From NCBI GenBank assembly GCA_937894105.1, contig CALCTI010000371.1, positions 1-31,374 of the forward strand: 31,374 nt of DNA, written 5' to 3'. Made by a program: the position numbers and the translations under genes. This stretch comes from an uncultured cyanobacterium. Its GTDB lineage: Bacteria > Cyanobacteriota > Cyanobacteriia > CACIAM-69d. The notes under the pieces were generated by a model. It saw only the letters and a list, made by a program, of their open reading frames with translations, was not told the origin of the DNA and searched no databases. Positions 23,114-31,357 of the stretch are shown in pieces; the stretch's first letter is position 1, and every line of letters starts with the position of its first letter.

Positions 23114-23815
23114 ATGCTAGCCAGACTTTCGTCCGAGAGCCGGGTTGGGCGATCGCAAGAACGGCGAAAGCTGTGGCATTACAGTGCCCGCCGTCTCGAT
23201 GCTAACGCCATTCAACGGGGATTTGATATTATTTTCTCCACGTTTGTGCTGGTGTTTTGTTCGCCAATTTATTTGATTTTGGCTGTGGCGATCGCCATCA
23301 GATCCCCCGGCCCCGTATTAAATTACAAAACACTCGTAGGTAGAAACTTTAAGCGATTTCGCTGCATCAAATTTCGCACCATGGTTACCAACGCCGACGA
23401 AATTTTGCAACACCTTCTAGAAACCGACTCCGCCGCCCGCCACGAATTTGAAACCACCTACAAACTCAAAAAAGACCCGCGCATCACCTGGATTGGTCAA
23501 TTCCTACGCATTACCAGCCTCGATGAATTTCCCCAATTTTGGAACGTTCTCAAGGGGGAGATGAGCGTCGTAGGTCCTCGTCCGCTAGTACCAGAAGAGC
23601 TGCCCATGTACGGTCGTCATATTCGGCGAGTGCTCACGGTACGCCCCGGCGTCACCGGGCTATGGCAAGTGTCTGGGCGCAATAACATTCCCTACGATCG
23701 CCGGGTGCTGATGGACGTGTACTACGCCTCCACCCGCCACCTGTTAATGGACCTGTGGATTATCCTCAAAACCTTTGGCGTCGTTTTTTCCGTTAAGGAC
23801 AACGGTGCCTATTAA
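23114..23815 (+). CDS. Polyprenyl-phosphate sugar-1-phosphate transferase (WcaJ/RfbP type)
   Basis: These membrane enzymes move a sugar-1-phosphate from a nucleotide sugar to undecaprenyl phosphate, the first step of exopolysaccharide or capsule repeat synthesis. The 233-residue product has one N-terminal hydrophobic hairpin (FDIIFSTFVLVFCSPIYLIL) and the catalytic domain: KRFRCIKFRTMVTNADEILQ, then RITWIGQFLRITSLDEFPQF, WNVLKGEMSVVGPRPLVPEE, and RPGVTGLWQVSGRN. Long PglC/WcaJ N-terminal domains are absent. The stretch after SPGPV reads LNYKTLVGRNF where relatives have FYVQKRVGKDY, a local oddity in an otherwise close match. The start is ATG 23114 with GAGG about eight bases upstream. It precedes gmd and fcl on the same strand. 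Confidence 0.9.
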   Translation: MLARLSSESRVGRSQERRKLWHYSARRLDANAIQRGFDIIFSTFVLVFCSPIYLILAVAIAIRSPGPVLNYKTLVGRNFKRFRCIKFRTMVTNADEILQHLLETDSAARHEFETTYKLKKDPRITWIGQFLRITSLDEFPQFWNVLKGEMSVVGPRPLVPEELPMYGRHIRRVLTVRPGVTGLWQVSGRNNIPYDRRVLMDVYYASTRHLLMDLWIILKTFGVVFSVKDNGAY

Positions 23816-24061
23816 CACTTCGACAGCCTTGGGCGTTGGCGGTCTATAAGGCTTTCTTAACCGTTCGGAATCATAGGCTATGTTGGTGAAGACTTGAGAG
23901 TCTACTGTGGCCTCGTGGGAATACTTGAAAATACCGAAGGATAAAGCCGTCGATTGTGAGGCGATTTCGCACTACGCCGCCCCACATAATCACCACGGAT
24001 TTGTTGTCCCGTCACCACGATCACAAGACGCCCAACTAACGCCAACGTTAATAACGCCACC

Positions 24062-25138
24062 ATGACGCAACCTAAGCGAGCCCTAATTACGGGAATTACT
24101 GGACAAGACGGTTCGTATTTGTCGGAACTAATGCTAGAAAAAGGCTACGAAGTTCATGGCATTATTCGCCGTACGTCAACTTTTAACACGGACCGCATTG
24201 ACCATATTTACGAAGATCCCCACAAAGAAGGGGCGCGGCTGCGGTTGCACTATGGTGATTTAACCGACGGCACCACCTAGCGCAAAATTATTGAAATGGT
24301 CAAACCCCAAGAGGTGTATAACCTGGGGGCTCAGTCCCACGTGCGAGTTAGCTTTGATGCGCCGGAATACACCGTTGACGCGGTAGGGCTGGGAACGTTG
24401 CGGCTACTGGACGCGGTGCGAGATTTCCAGCAGCGCACTGGCGATGAGGTGAGATTTTACCAAGCGGGATCCTCTGAGATGTTTGGTAAGGTGCAGGAGG
24501 TGCCCCAGCTAGAAACCACGCCCTTTTATCCTCGCAGTCCCTACGCCTGCGCCAAGGTTTACTCCCACTGGCAAACGGTAAACTATCGCGAATCCTACGA
24601 TATGTTTGCCTGCAATGGCATTTTGTTTAACCATGAATCCCCTCGTCGCGGCGGTACTTTCGTTACTCGGAAAATTACGCGGGCGTTGGCGCGGATTTTA
24701 GCTGGTACCCAAAAGAAGCTGTTTTTGGGGAATTTGGATTCTAAGCGGGACTGGGGCTTTGCGAAGGACTATGTGCGGGCCATGTGGCTGATGCTCCAGC
24801 AGGAAGAGCCTGATGATTATGTGGTAGCGACCAATGAGACCCACTCGGTTAAGGCATTTCTTGAGGTGGCGTTCCAGTATGCGGGGCTGAATTGGCAGGA
24901 TTATGTGGAGTTTGATCCACGCTATTTGCGCCCGGCGGAGGTGGATTTGCTGATTGGTGACCCGGCAAAGGCGAAGACTAAGTTGGGATGGGAGCCGTCG
25001 GTGACGTTTGAGGAGCTGGTGCGGCTGATGGTGGATGCGGATATGCGATCGCTAGGGCTGAATCCTCTAAAGGACAGCAATAGGAGCCACGAGGATATTG
25101 CGACAAATCGTGCCGCCGGAATGGCCAGTGTCGATTAG
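24062..25138 (+). pseudogene. gmd: GDP-mannose 4,6-dehydratase, interrupted by an in-frame TAG
   Basis: Gmd makes GDP-4-keto-6-deoxymannose, the precursor of GDP-fucose and related sugars. The first 72 codons (ALITGITGQDGSYLSELMLE, then HGIIRRTSTFNTDRIDHIY and HYGDLTDGTT) and the 280 codons after (KPQEVYNLGAQSHVRVSFDA, YACAKVYSHWQTVNYRESYD with the YxxxK pair, LFNHESPRRGGTFVTRKITR) are in the same frame. The only break is a TAG at 24278-24280, where relatives have Leu in DGTTLRRI. A single T-to-A change from TTG explains it. One more conserved residue differs: RRGGTF for RRGETF. Read-through would give 358 residues, the usual length. A restart at ATG 24296 would lack the cofactor site. Confidence 0.88.
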
Positions 25139-25169
25139 GGCACGGTAGTGATTACGACAAAAGTCCCAT

Positions 25170-25221
25170 GTCTAGGACACAGGTCTAGGACACAGGTCTA
25201 GGGCACATGCCTAGGAAACAG
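25170..25221. repeat. Tandem repeat, four copies of a 13-bp unit
   Basis: GTCTAGGACACAG occurs exactly at 25170 and 25183, followed by two variants at 25196 (GTCTAGGGCACAT) and 25209 (GCCTAGGAAACAG). It lies between gmd and fcl. Confidence 0.8.
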
Positions 25222-25316
25222 TATGGGGCTTTTGGATTGACTGGGTGACAGCCTCTACCAAGACTGGGAGCGTCATTTGCAGCAGCATTAGAAGAAAAGG
25301 TTTACAGGCTAGGGCT

Positions 25317-26279
25317 ATGGATTTAAGCGGTAAGAATATTGTGGTAACCGGGGGCGCTGGCTTTCTCGGTAAGGCGGTGGTGGCTCAGTTGGTGGCAGCG
25401 GGGGCGGATCAGGAGAAAATCCTGGTGCCGCGATCGCGCGATTATGACCTCACCACCATGGACGCGTGCCAGCGGGTGGTTGTGGGACAGGATGTGATCG
25501 TGCACTTGGCGGCCCACGTGGGCGGCATCGGGCTAAATCGAGAAAAGCCTGCTGAGTTGTTTTACGACAATTTGATGATGGGGGCGCAGCTTATTGAGGC
25601 GGCTCACCGCAATGGCGTCGAAAAGTTTGTGTGTGTGGGCACCATTTGCGCCTATCCCAAATTTACGCCGGTGCCCTTCAAAGAGGAGGATATTTGGGAG
25701 GGCTATCCCGAGGAAACCAACGCGCCTTACGGTGTGGCGAAAAAGGCCCTGTTGGTGCAGCTCCAGTCCTACCGGGACCAGTATGGGTTTAACGGCGTCT
25801 ACTTGCTGCCGGTGAATTTGTACGGACCGGAAGACAATTTCAATCCTGCCAGCTCCCACGTAATTCCGGCCCTGATTCGGAAGGTGTACGAGGCTCAGCA
25901 GCGGGGGGACGCCACCATTCCCGTGTGGGGCGATGGTAGTCCCACACGGGAATTTTTATTTTCTGAAGATGCGGCGCGGGGCATCGTTATGGCCACCCAG
26001 TCCTTGGAGTCTTCGGAGCCCATTAACCTAGGTACGGGCTACGAAATTTCCATTAAAGATTTGGTGGAGCTGATTTGTAAGCTGATGGGCTACGAAGGGG
26101 AGCTGGTGTGGCAAACGGATAAGCCCAATGGTCAGCCGCGTCGCTGCTTGGATACTCAGAAAGCAAAGGAAAAGTTTGGCTTTGAGGCGAAGGTGAGCTT
26201 TGAAGAGGGGCTAAAGCGCACCATTGATTGGTATCGCGAGAACGCGGCGGCGATAGAAAAAGCGGAGGCGATCGCCTAA
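25317..26279 (+). CDS. fcl: GDP-L-fucose synthase
   Basis: This bifunctional epimerase/reductase of the SDR family turns GDP-4-keto-6-deoxymannose into GDP-L-fucose with NADPH. The product has 320 residues from ATG 25317. The Rossmann motif is GGAGFLG, followed by HLAAHVGGIGLNREKPAELF and YDNLMMG, then CVGTICAYP and the catalytic PYGVAKKALL (Tyr-x3-Lys). Next come LLPVNLYGPEDNFNP, SSHVIPALIRK and the C-terminal WGDGSPTREFLF segment; all family landmarks are present and uninterrupted. The frame is open back to 25245, but the extra residues precede the family start. It is last in the sugar transferase-gmd-fcl set. If Gmd is dead, its substrate must come from another gene copy. Confidence 0.93.
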   Translation: MDLSGKNIVVTGGAGFLGKAVVAQLVAAGADQEKILVPRSRDYDLTTMDACQRVVVGQDVIVHLAAHVGGIGLNREKPAELFYDNLMMGAQLIEAAHRNGVEKFVCVGTICAYPKFTPVPFKEEDIWEGYPEETNAPYGVAKKALLVQLQSYRDQYGFNGVYLLPVNLYGPEDNFNPASSHVIPALIRKVYEAQQRGDATIPVWGDGSPTREFLFSEDAARGIVMATQSLESSEPINLGTGYEISIKDLVELICKLMGYEGELVWQTDKPNGQPRRCLDTQKAKEKFGFEAKVSFEEGLKRTIDWYRENAAAIEKAEAIA

Positions 26280-26307
26280 ACCACCAACCGATCCACTCCC
26301 CGTAAAC

Positions 26308-26349
26308 AATAAGCGCCCGAGATTGCAGTGTTGATCTCGGGCGCTTATT
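26308..26349. terminator. Bidirectional terminator between fcl and yggT
   Basis: AATAAGCGCCCGAGAT and ATCTCGGGCGCTTATT form a perfect 16-bp stem with a 10-nt loop between convergent genes. It has A/T-rich flanks on both sides, although T runs are short. Confidence 0.75.
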
Positions 26350-26389
26350 CATGTGGCGCGTTTTATTTCAAATTCAATAACGGTGATCT

Positions 26390-26644
26390 TTAAATCAAAC
26401 CGGACACAAGCTGTAGCACTAAGATTGCCGCCATGGGAGATAAATCAAGCCCACCAAGGGGGGGAATAAACGAGCGAAACAGATTTAGATAAGGATCCGT
26501 TAGCTGGGTCAAGATGGAAAACGGCGGGTCAAACCAATTGATATTGGGAAACCAGCTCAGCAAGATTCGAATGATTAGGATAACCGTGTAAATCGATAGA
26601 AACTGGGCCAAAGTTCCAGTTAATAGGTCTAGGGACGCTTCCAT
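26390..26644 (-). CDS. YggT/Ycf19 family membrane protein
   Basis: The protein has 84 residues and two membrane helices (LAQFLSIYTVILIIRILLSW at about 11-30 and MAAILVLQLVSGLI at the C-terminus). Between them lies the family's FPNINWFDPPFSILTQLTDP and YLNLFRSFIPPLGGLDLSP. YggT/Ycf19 proteins are linked to cell or organelle division, chloroplast nucleoid distribution and, in other work, cytochrome assembly. A good AAGGA lies about seven bases before the ATG. The gene is downstream of htrA on the same strand but 230 bp away, so it probably has its own promoter. Confidence 0.9.
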   Translation of the reverse strand: MEASLDLLTGTLAQFLSIYTVILIIRILLSWFPNINWFDPPFSILTQLTDPYLNLFRSFIPPLGGLDLSPMAAILVLQLVSGLI

Positions 26645-26792
26645 ACTTTTCCTTTTCTCCTCGAATTGCCTGGGACAATCCTCTGAAATTTGCCTAATCT
26701 CAACTTAGTTTAACAGAGTCGCCCTAGACCCATTGCCGGGAAAAGGCGACGAAATCTTGCGGAAAACCGCCCAGTCACCAGCCCAGAGACGA

Positions 26793-26876
26793 CAACAGGT
26801 CCCATCGTCGGAATTATTTTGGACCGTTCTACAGCAACAGGTCCCATCGTCGGGATTATTTTGGACCGTTCTACAG
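26793..26876. repeat. Tandem duplication of a 42-bp unit
   Basis: Two 42-bp copies (26793-26834 and 26835-26876) start with CAACAGGTCCCATCGTCGG and differ at one base. The right copy abuts the htrA stop codon at 26879 on its 3' side. The pair lies in the yggT upstream region. Confidence 0.9.
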
Positions 26877-26878
26877 CT

Positions 26879-28102
26879 CTACTCCTGACCTTCCACATTG
26901 CCTACGGTGCCCGTTACCACCTCAACGGTCAGATTCTCACCGTCGCGGTGAATATCCAGGGTCATCGGATTGCCAACCCCAGCCGCTTCAACAGCTTGTT
27001 GCACTTCAATAGCTTCTTTAATCTCTTTACCTTGAGCCTTAAAGATAACGTCTCCCGGACGCAGTCCAGCCTCGGCGGCAGGGGACTCAGGTACCACTTG
27101 AACCACTAGCACCCCTTCGTCAATATCCAAGCGAACGGTGCTGTTGGGAGAGGAATTAACTTCCTCCTTAACCTCTGGCGTCAGCGCCACCATACGAATC
27201 CCCAGGAAGGGGTGATCCACTTTGCCCTTGGTAATAATTTGCTCGGCAATTTGGCGGGCGCGGTTAATGGGGATGGCAAATCCTAAACCCTGGGCACCGC
27301 GAATAATGGCGGTATTGATGCCAATAACGCGTCCCTGTTCGTCAATCAAGGGTCCGCCGGAATTGCCGGGGTTAATGGCGGCATCGGTTTGGATAAAGTT
27401 CACCCGCTTATCGGGAATGCCCACTTCACTGCTGGAGCGACCAGTGGCGCTGACGATGCCGGTGGTGACGGTGTTGTCTAATCCTAAGGGGTTGCCGATC
27501 GCGATCGCCCACTGTCCCGGCTGAAGCTCTTCGGAGTTGGCAAAGGACACCGTTGGCAACCCCTCAGCCTCAACCTTAATAACAGCCACATCAGTGACCG
27601 AATCTGAGCCCAGCACTTTCCCCGGCAGTTCGCGCCCATCTTTTAAGGTCACTTTGACCGTGTCAGCCCCTTCAATCACGTGGGCATTGGTAAAAATTTG
27701 GCCGTCGGAGCTGACGATAAACCCGGAGCCAGAGCCGCTCTGCTGGCGTTCTCGGCTGCGGCGCGGCATATCCTCCCCCAAAAAGCGCCGGAAAAATGGG
27801 TTATCAAAGGGGTCATTAGAAGATTGGCGTACGGTGCGGGATGCGTCGATGCGCACCACCGACGGGCCCACTGACTGCACAACGCTGGTGACAAAATTAC
27901 CGCCAATTTTGCCGGGGATCGTATTGCCTTGGTTGTTGGGATCGCCAGCGCGGTCAGCTGCCTCCAGAGAGGCGGACGCCTCGGGAGCTGTTTCTGCGGC
28001 GTTGTCTCCGTCCGCCGCTGGCAATAGGTTGATGTCAAGTAGTTCGGTACAGCCTGCGCCTAAATCGACTAGGGAAAGAGACAGTAGGGCTTTTTTCCAC
28101 AT
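26879..28102 (-). CDS. HtrA/Deg-type trypsin-like serine protease with one PDZ domain
   Basis: HtrA proteases degrade or refold damaged envelope proteins. From ATG 28102 the product has 407 residues; the frame is open to 28237, but the first 45 residues there are a Pro/Ser-rich non-family stretch. An N-terminal signal (MWKKALLSLSLVDLGAGC) ends in a lipobox-like Cys, so it may be a lipoprotein. The catalytic triad lies in FTNAHVIEG (His), TDVAVIKVE (Asp) and NPGNSGGPLID (Ser). A single PDZ domain follows: GVLVVQVVPESPAAEAGLRP and GDVIFKAQGKEI. This organisation matches cyanobacterial HhoA, HhoB and HtrA, and I cannot choose among the three. GGAA lies 4 bases before ATG 28102. The 42-bp repeat begins right after its stop. 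Confidence 0.92.
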   Translation of the reverse strand: MWKKALLSLSLVDLGAGCTELLDINLLPAADGDNAAETAPEASASLEAADRAGDPNNQGNTIPGKIGGNFVTSVVQSVGPSVVRIDASRTVRQSSNDPFDNPFFRRFLGEDMPRRSRERQQSGSGSGFIVSSDGQIFTNAHVIEGADTVKVTLKDGRELPGKVLGSDSVTDVAVIKVEAEGLPTVSFANSEELQPGQWAIAIGNPLGLDNTVTTGIVSATGRSSSEVGIPDKRVNFIQTDAAINPGNSGGPLIDEQGRVIGINTAIIRGAQGLGFAIPINRARQIAEQIITKGKVDHPFLGIRMVALTPEVKEEVNSSPNSTVRLDIDEGVLVVQVVPESPAAEAGLRPGDVIFKAQGKEIKEAIEVQQAVEAAGVGNPMTLDIHRDGENLTVEVVTGTVGNVEGQE

Positions 28103-28435
28103 GGGTTCCTTGTTGGGATACTTTGCGTTTATGGGCGTATTTGCAGGGCGGGGCGCTGAATCGAGAGTAAGACTCGAGGGTGCTTTGGGGGACGACGCTT
28201 TAGGGTCGCGGACAGGGGAAGGCTGGTGGGTCAGCATGACGGCTCCGTAGATCTTCAGTGTAACCCCGTTTCTCAGGCGTGTTTGGGGCGGTTTCCCTTA
28301 ACCTACGGAACCCGTTTGTCATTGGGATGACGACGGGACGTCAAGGGTGTGTCAGTTAAGCTGTGCCGTTAAAGGGGCGTTGTCCCAAAGTTACTAAGCG
28401 GCGCGTTTAGGCTACTGCTGAGCTGTGCCCTTAGG

Positions 28436-29761
28436 CTACGTTAAAGGGCGATCGCGATGGGTAAACCCTTTGGCATCGGCTCCGCTGTAGGTGGCAGCAA
28501 TATGACCGTTGCCCACCAGTTGGTATTTATAGGTGCCCACGCCTTCCAGTCCCCCCGGTCCCCGAGGGGCTAAGCGGCTGGTGCTAATGCCCACCTCTGC
28601 CCCAAAGCCGTAGCGGAACCCATCGGAAAAGCGAGTGGAGCAGTTGTGAACTACCCCGGCAGCGTCCACTTCTGCCAGGAATCGATCCGCAGTGGGTTGG
28701 TCTTGGGTGGCGATCGCCTCCGTATGTCCAGACCCGTACTCGGCAATATGGGCCAGGGCCTGATCCAAGTGGTCAACGATCCGAATGGACACCACTAAAT
28801 CGCTGTATTCTGTGGACCAATCTTCGGCGGTGGCAGCGATCGCCAAAGCTCCCGCCCCTTGCAAAATATCCAACGACATCCCATCACCGCGCATTTCAAC
28901 CCCTTTATCGGTCAATGCCTTGCCCATCGCCGGAAGAAAATCCGCGGCTACTCCCCGGTGTACCAACACCGTTTCCAGAGCGTTGCAAGCAGATGGATAT
29001 TGAGTTTTGGCGTCAACCACTAAGTTGACCGTTTGGGGAATATCCGCGGACCGATCCACATACAGATGACAAATGCCATCAGCGTGCCCCAACACTGGAA
29101 TCCGCGTATTGTCCTGGACGTAGCGCACAAATGAATTGGACCCGCGCGGAATAATCAAATCCACGTCCTGGTCCAGATGCAGCAGCTCCAGGGTTTCCTG
29201 ACGCGTGGTCAAAAGCTGCACGGCATTGGGATCAATGCCCACCTGATCCAATCCCTGATGAATTGCCGCCACCAAAGCCGTGCACGCTCGCACCGCCTCG
29301 CGACCGCCTTTTAAAATCACCCCATTACCCGACTTAATCGCCAACGTGGCAATTTGCACCACCGCATCCGGTCGCGCCTCAAAAATCACCCCCAACACGC
29401 CCAAGGGACAGGTCAGTCGCTTTAGCACCAGCCCGTCGTCCAATTCCCGATGGATTTGCATCGCCCCCAAGGGATCCGGGAGCTGGGCTAAATCTCGCAC
29501 CCCAGCAATCACCCCTTCGTATTTACTATCAGTCAGTTTCAGCCGCCCATACAGCGCCGATGAAATGCCATCCTCCTGAGCAACGCGGCAATCTTCAGCG
29601 TTTGCGCCCAGGATTGTGTCTTTTCGTGCGCCTAGGGCTTCCGCGATCGCCCCCAGCGCCCCATTGCGAGCTTCAAGGGGCTGAATGGCCAGGAGTCGTG
29701 CCGCTGTCCGTGTGCGCCGTGCCCGCGTTGCCAAAGAATCCGATGCCGTTGCTACTGTCAT
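28436..29761 (-). CDS. proA: Gamma-glutamyl phosphate reductase
   Basis: ProA reduces glutamyl-5-phosphate to glutamate semialdehyde with NADPH, the second step of proline synthesis. The 441-residue product is the usual size. Markers are the N-terminal helix with ANAEDCRVAQ, the family motif PLGVLGVIFEARPDAVVQIA, GNGVILKGGREA, the hallmark DLIIPRGSNSFVRYV, and the active Cys in YPSACNALETVLVH. It ends with FSDGFRYGFGAEVGISTSRL and APRGPGGLEGV. The ATG at 29761 follows a region with no strong Shine-Dalgarno. It is 42 bp downstream of upp on the same strand, so the two may form a transcript. Confidence 0.97.
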   Translation of the reverse strand: MTVATASDSLATRARRTRTAARLLAIQPLEARNGALGAIAEALGARKDTILGANAEDCRVAQEDGISSALYGRLKLTDSKYEGVIAGVRDLAQLPDPLGAMQIHRELDDGLVLKRLTCPLGVLGVIFEARPDAVVQIATLAIKSGNGVILKGGREAVRACTALVAAIHQGLDQVGIDPNAVQLLTTRQETLELLHLDQDVDLIIPRGSNSFVRYVQDNTRIPVLGHADGICHLYVDRSADIPQTVNLVVDAKTQYPSACNALETVLVHRGVAADFLPAMGKALTDKGVEMRGDGMSLDILQGAGALAIAATAEDWSTEYSDLVVSIRIVDHLDQALAHIAEYGSGHTEAIATQDQPTADRFLAEVDAAGVVHNCSTRFSDGFRYGFGAEVGISTSRLAPRGPGGLEGVGTYKYQLVGNGHIAATYSGADAKGFTHRDRPLT

Positions 29762-29803
29762 CTCGATTTCGTCGTTACTACGTCCCTCAGTGAGTTAATA
29801 AAA

Positions 29804-30454
29804 CTAAGTGCCAAAGGTGCGATCACCCGCATCCCCCAACCCCGGCACAATCCAACCTTGCTCATTGACCTGCTCATCAATGGTGCCCGTGTAAATCACC
29901 AAACCGGGATAGGCGCCATTTAACTGTTGCAACGCTGGGGGAGCTGCCACCACCGACACAATGCGAATTTGATCCGGCGTCAAACCGCGATCGCTCAACT
30001 TTGCCATCGTTTTCATAATGGATCCCCCCGTAGCCAACATGGGCTCCGCCACCAACACCAGCACCCCCTCGGGAAACTTATCCGGCAACCGGTTGAGGTA
30101 GCAGGAACATTCCAACGTCTCCTCATTACGCTCCAGCCCCAGGTGATACACCGACGCTAGGGGCACAATAGGCTGCATCCCCTCCAGCAGGGACAGCCCT
30201 GCCCGCAACACCGGCACAATTGCCATGGGCACCTGGGGGTTAATAAACTGCGCCGTCCCCATACCCACCGGCGTTTCCACCCGGGTCTCCACCACCGGCA
30301 ACCACTCCCGCAGGGCCTCGTAGGTTAACCAGCGCCCCAGCTCTGACATTGCCGTCCGAAACAGGGGCGTCGGGGCTTGGGCGTCTCGCGCCACCCCCAG
30401 CCAGTGCTGAATCAAGGGATGGGGGGGAACGTAAACACGCAGTTGCAGGGGCAT
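29804..30454 (-). CDS. upp: Uracil phosphoribosyltransferase
   Basis: The enzyme salvages uracil to UMP using PRPP. The 216-residue product has the expected elements: PHPLIQHWLGVARD, the region LLEGMQPIVPLASVYHLGLE, the PRPP loop LVAEPMLATGGSI (normally D-P-M-L-A-T-G-G, here E-P-M-L-A-T-G-G) and the uracil-binding GLGDAGDRTFGT at the C-terminus. The family Asp at the start of the PRPP motif is Glu here, a conservative change. The start is ATG 30454. It lies directly upstream of proA. Confidence 0.93.
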   Translation of the reverse strand: MPLQLRVYVPPHPLIQHWLGVARDAQAPTPLFRTAMSELGRWLTYEALREWLPVVETRVETPVGMGTAQFINPQVPMAIVPVLRAGLSLLEGMQPIVPLASVYHLGLERNEETLECSCYLNRLPDKFPEGVLVLVAEPMLATGGSIMKTMAKLSDRGLTPDQIRIVSVVAAPPALQQLNGAYPGLVIYTGTIDEQVNEQGWIVPGLGDAGDRTFGT

Positions 30455-30717
30455 GGGTCGCTGGAAAGTTGCTAAATGGCTGTATTAAAGGGAATCGAAA
30501 GTATTGGCAATCTTACCGTTTGGGCGATCGCTCCGATTGTCGTAGCAAGTTATCGTCAAAAAATTATCAGCCGGCGCCATCGCAACACACCGCCGCAACA
30601 AAGCGCAACCTTTTCGCGAATCATCTCAAACCACCCATTGGCGAGGACTCCACCACCCTTGCTTAACGCCCTTTTGGTAGCCTCAGGCTAGGAAGTTGGA
30701 AAAGATTCGCAATAGTA

Positions 30718-30747
30718 TTGACATTCAATTTCAATTAGAGATATATT
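30718..30747 (+). promoter_or_regulatory. Sigma-70-type promoter, copy A
   Basis: TTGACA (30718-30723), 18-bp spacer and TATATT (30742-30747). It is the best promoter match in the window and directs transcription into the small RNA unit. Confidence 0.75.
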
Positions 30748-30753
30748 AATTCT

Positions 30754-30834
30754 CGAGAAAAGGCAGAAATGAAATGTTCTCCTCTCTAGTAAACGGGTAA
30801 TGGGGCTGACCAGTTTGGCTGGCCCGCTTTTTTT
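30754..30834 (+). ncRNA. Candidate small RNA, copy A
   Basis: From about seven bases after the -10 box to a T7 run the transcript is about 80 nt. It contains AAAAGGCAGAAATG with a six-codon frame (MKCSPL, stop at 30787-30789), ACGGG, and a terminator GGGCTGACC...GGCTGGCCC plus T7 (30803-30834). The 44 nt at 30757-30800 are repeated exactly at 31309-31352. The family is unassigned; it does not show the ACUCCUCACAC motif of Yfr1. Confidence 0.55.
30803..30834 (+). terminator. Rho-independent terminator of small RNA copy A
   Basis: GGGCTGACC pairs with GGCTGGCCC (nine positions, one mismatch, two G-U pairs) around a 5-nt loop, then GC and seven T residues. Confidence 0.7.
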
Positions 30835-31271
30835 GCCTATTTTTTGATTGGCTTTCATGATTCCTCCCCCGCCTCTCCCCTCTTGCGCCCTACACTGTCC
30901 CTATAAATCAGTGTTTACACTGTCGCTGCCCATGCCCATCAGTCCACCCTGGGGCGATCGCCACAATGCAGCCTCCCCAAGGAAAATCTTTTTCAGATTA
31001 CTTTTTCAGATTATCTATAATTATTTTCATTAGGACGAACCCCAACTAAGCTTTAAACCCAAAAATAAGATCTGGGAGCTGAACCTCACCACCCAAGCCA
31101 TCGAGTTAGAGTTCTCCACACGGCTTTAGCGCATAAAGGGGGCTGCATCTATATCGACGATTCGTAGGATCGGGAGGGCGATCTTGGGGCCACTTCAGCG
31201 TCACTTCAGGGGTCAAAACAGCTCAAGACAATCGCCATCGAAAAGCTCCTAGAAAAAGATTCATATCCCTA

Positions 31272-31300
31272 TTGCAATAAAGTTTCAATAGGGATATATT
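31272..31300 (+). promoter_or_regulatory. Sigma-70-type promoter, copy B
   Basis: TTGCAA (31272-31277), 17-bp spacer and TATATT (31295-31300). Its sequence is related to copy A but diverged, which argues for a real second gene copy. Confidence 0.65.
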
Positions 31301-31352
31301 AAATTCAAGAAAAGGCAGAAATGAAATGTTCTCCTCTCTAGTAAACGGGTAA
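31301..31352 (+). ncRNA. Candidate small RNA, copy B, cut off at the contig end
   Basis: It starts AAATTCAAG and then carries the same 44 nt as copy A (31309-31352), including the MKCSPL frame. The part corresponding to the terminator is missing because the contig ends in adapter sequence. Confidence 0.5.
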
Positions 31353-31357
31353 AGTGT

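Noticed and set aside
8976..24280. TAG reassigned to an amino acid
   Set aside because: TAG is the final stop of the kinase fragment, psb32, the KH gene, phoH and gmd itself, and no CTA-anticodon tRNA is seen here. Mutation or consensus error is simpler.
30476..30691. 71-codon ORF after upp
   Set aside because: It has a short hydrophobic start but no family resemblance, and it overlaps another equally long frame. Treated as chance.
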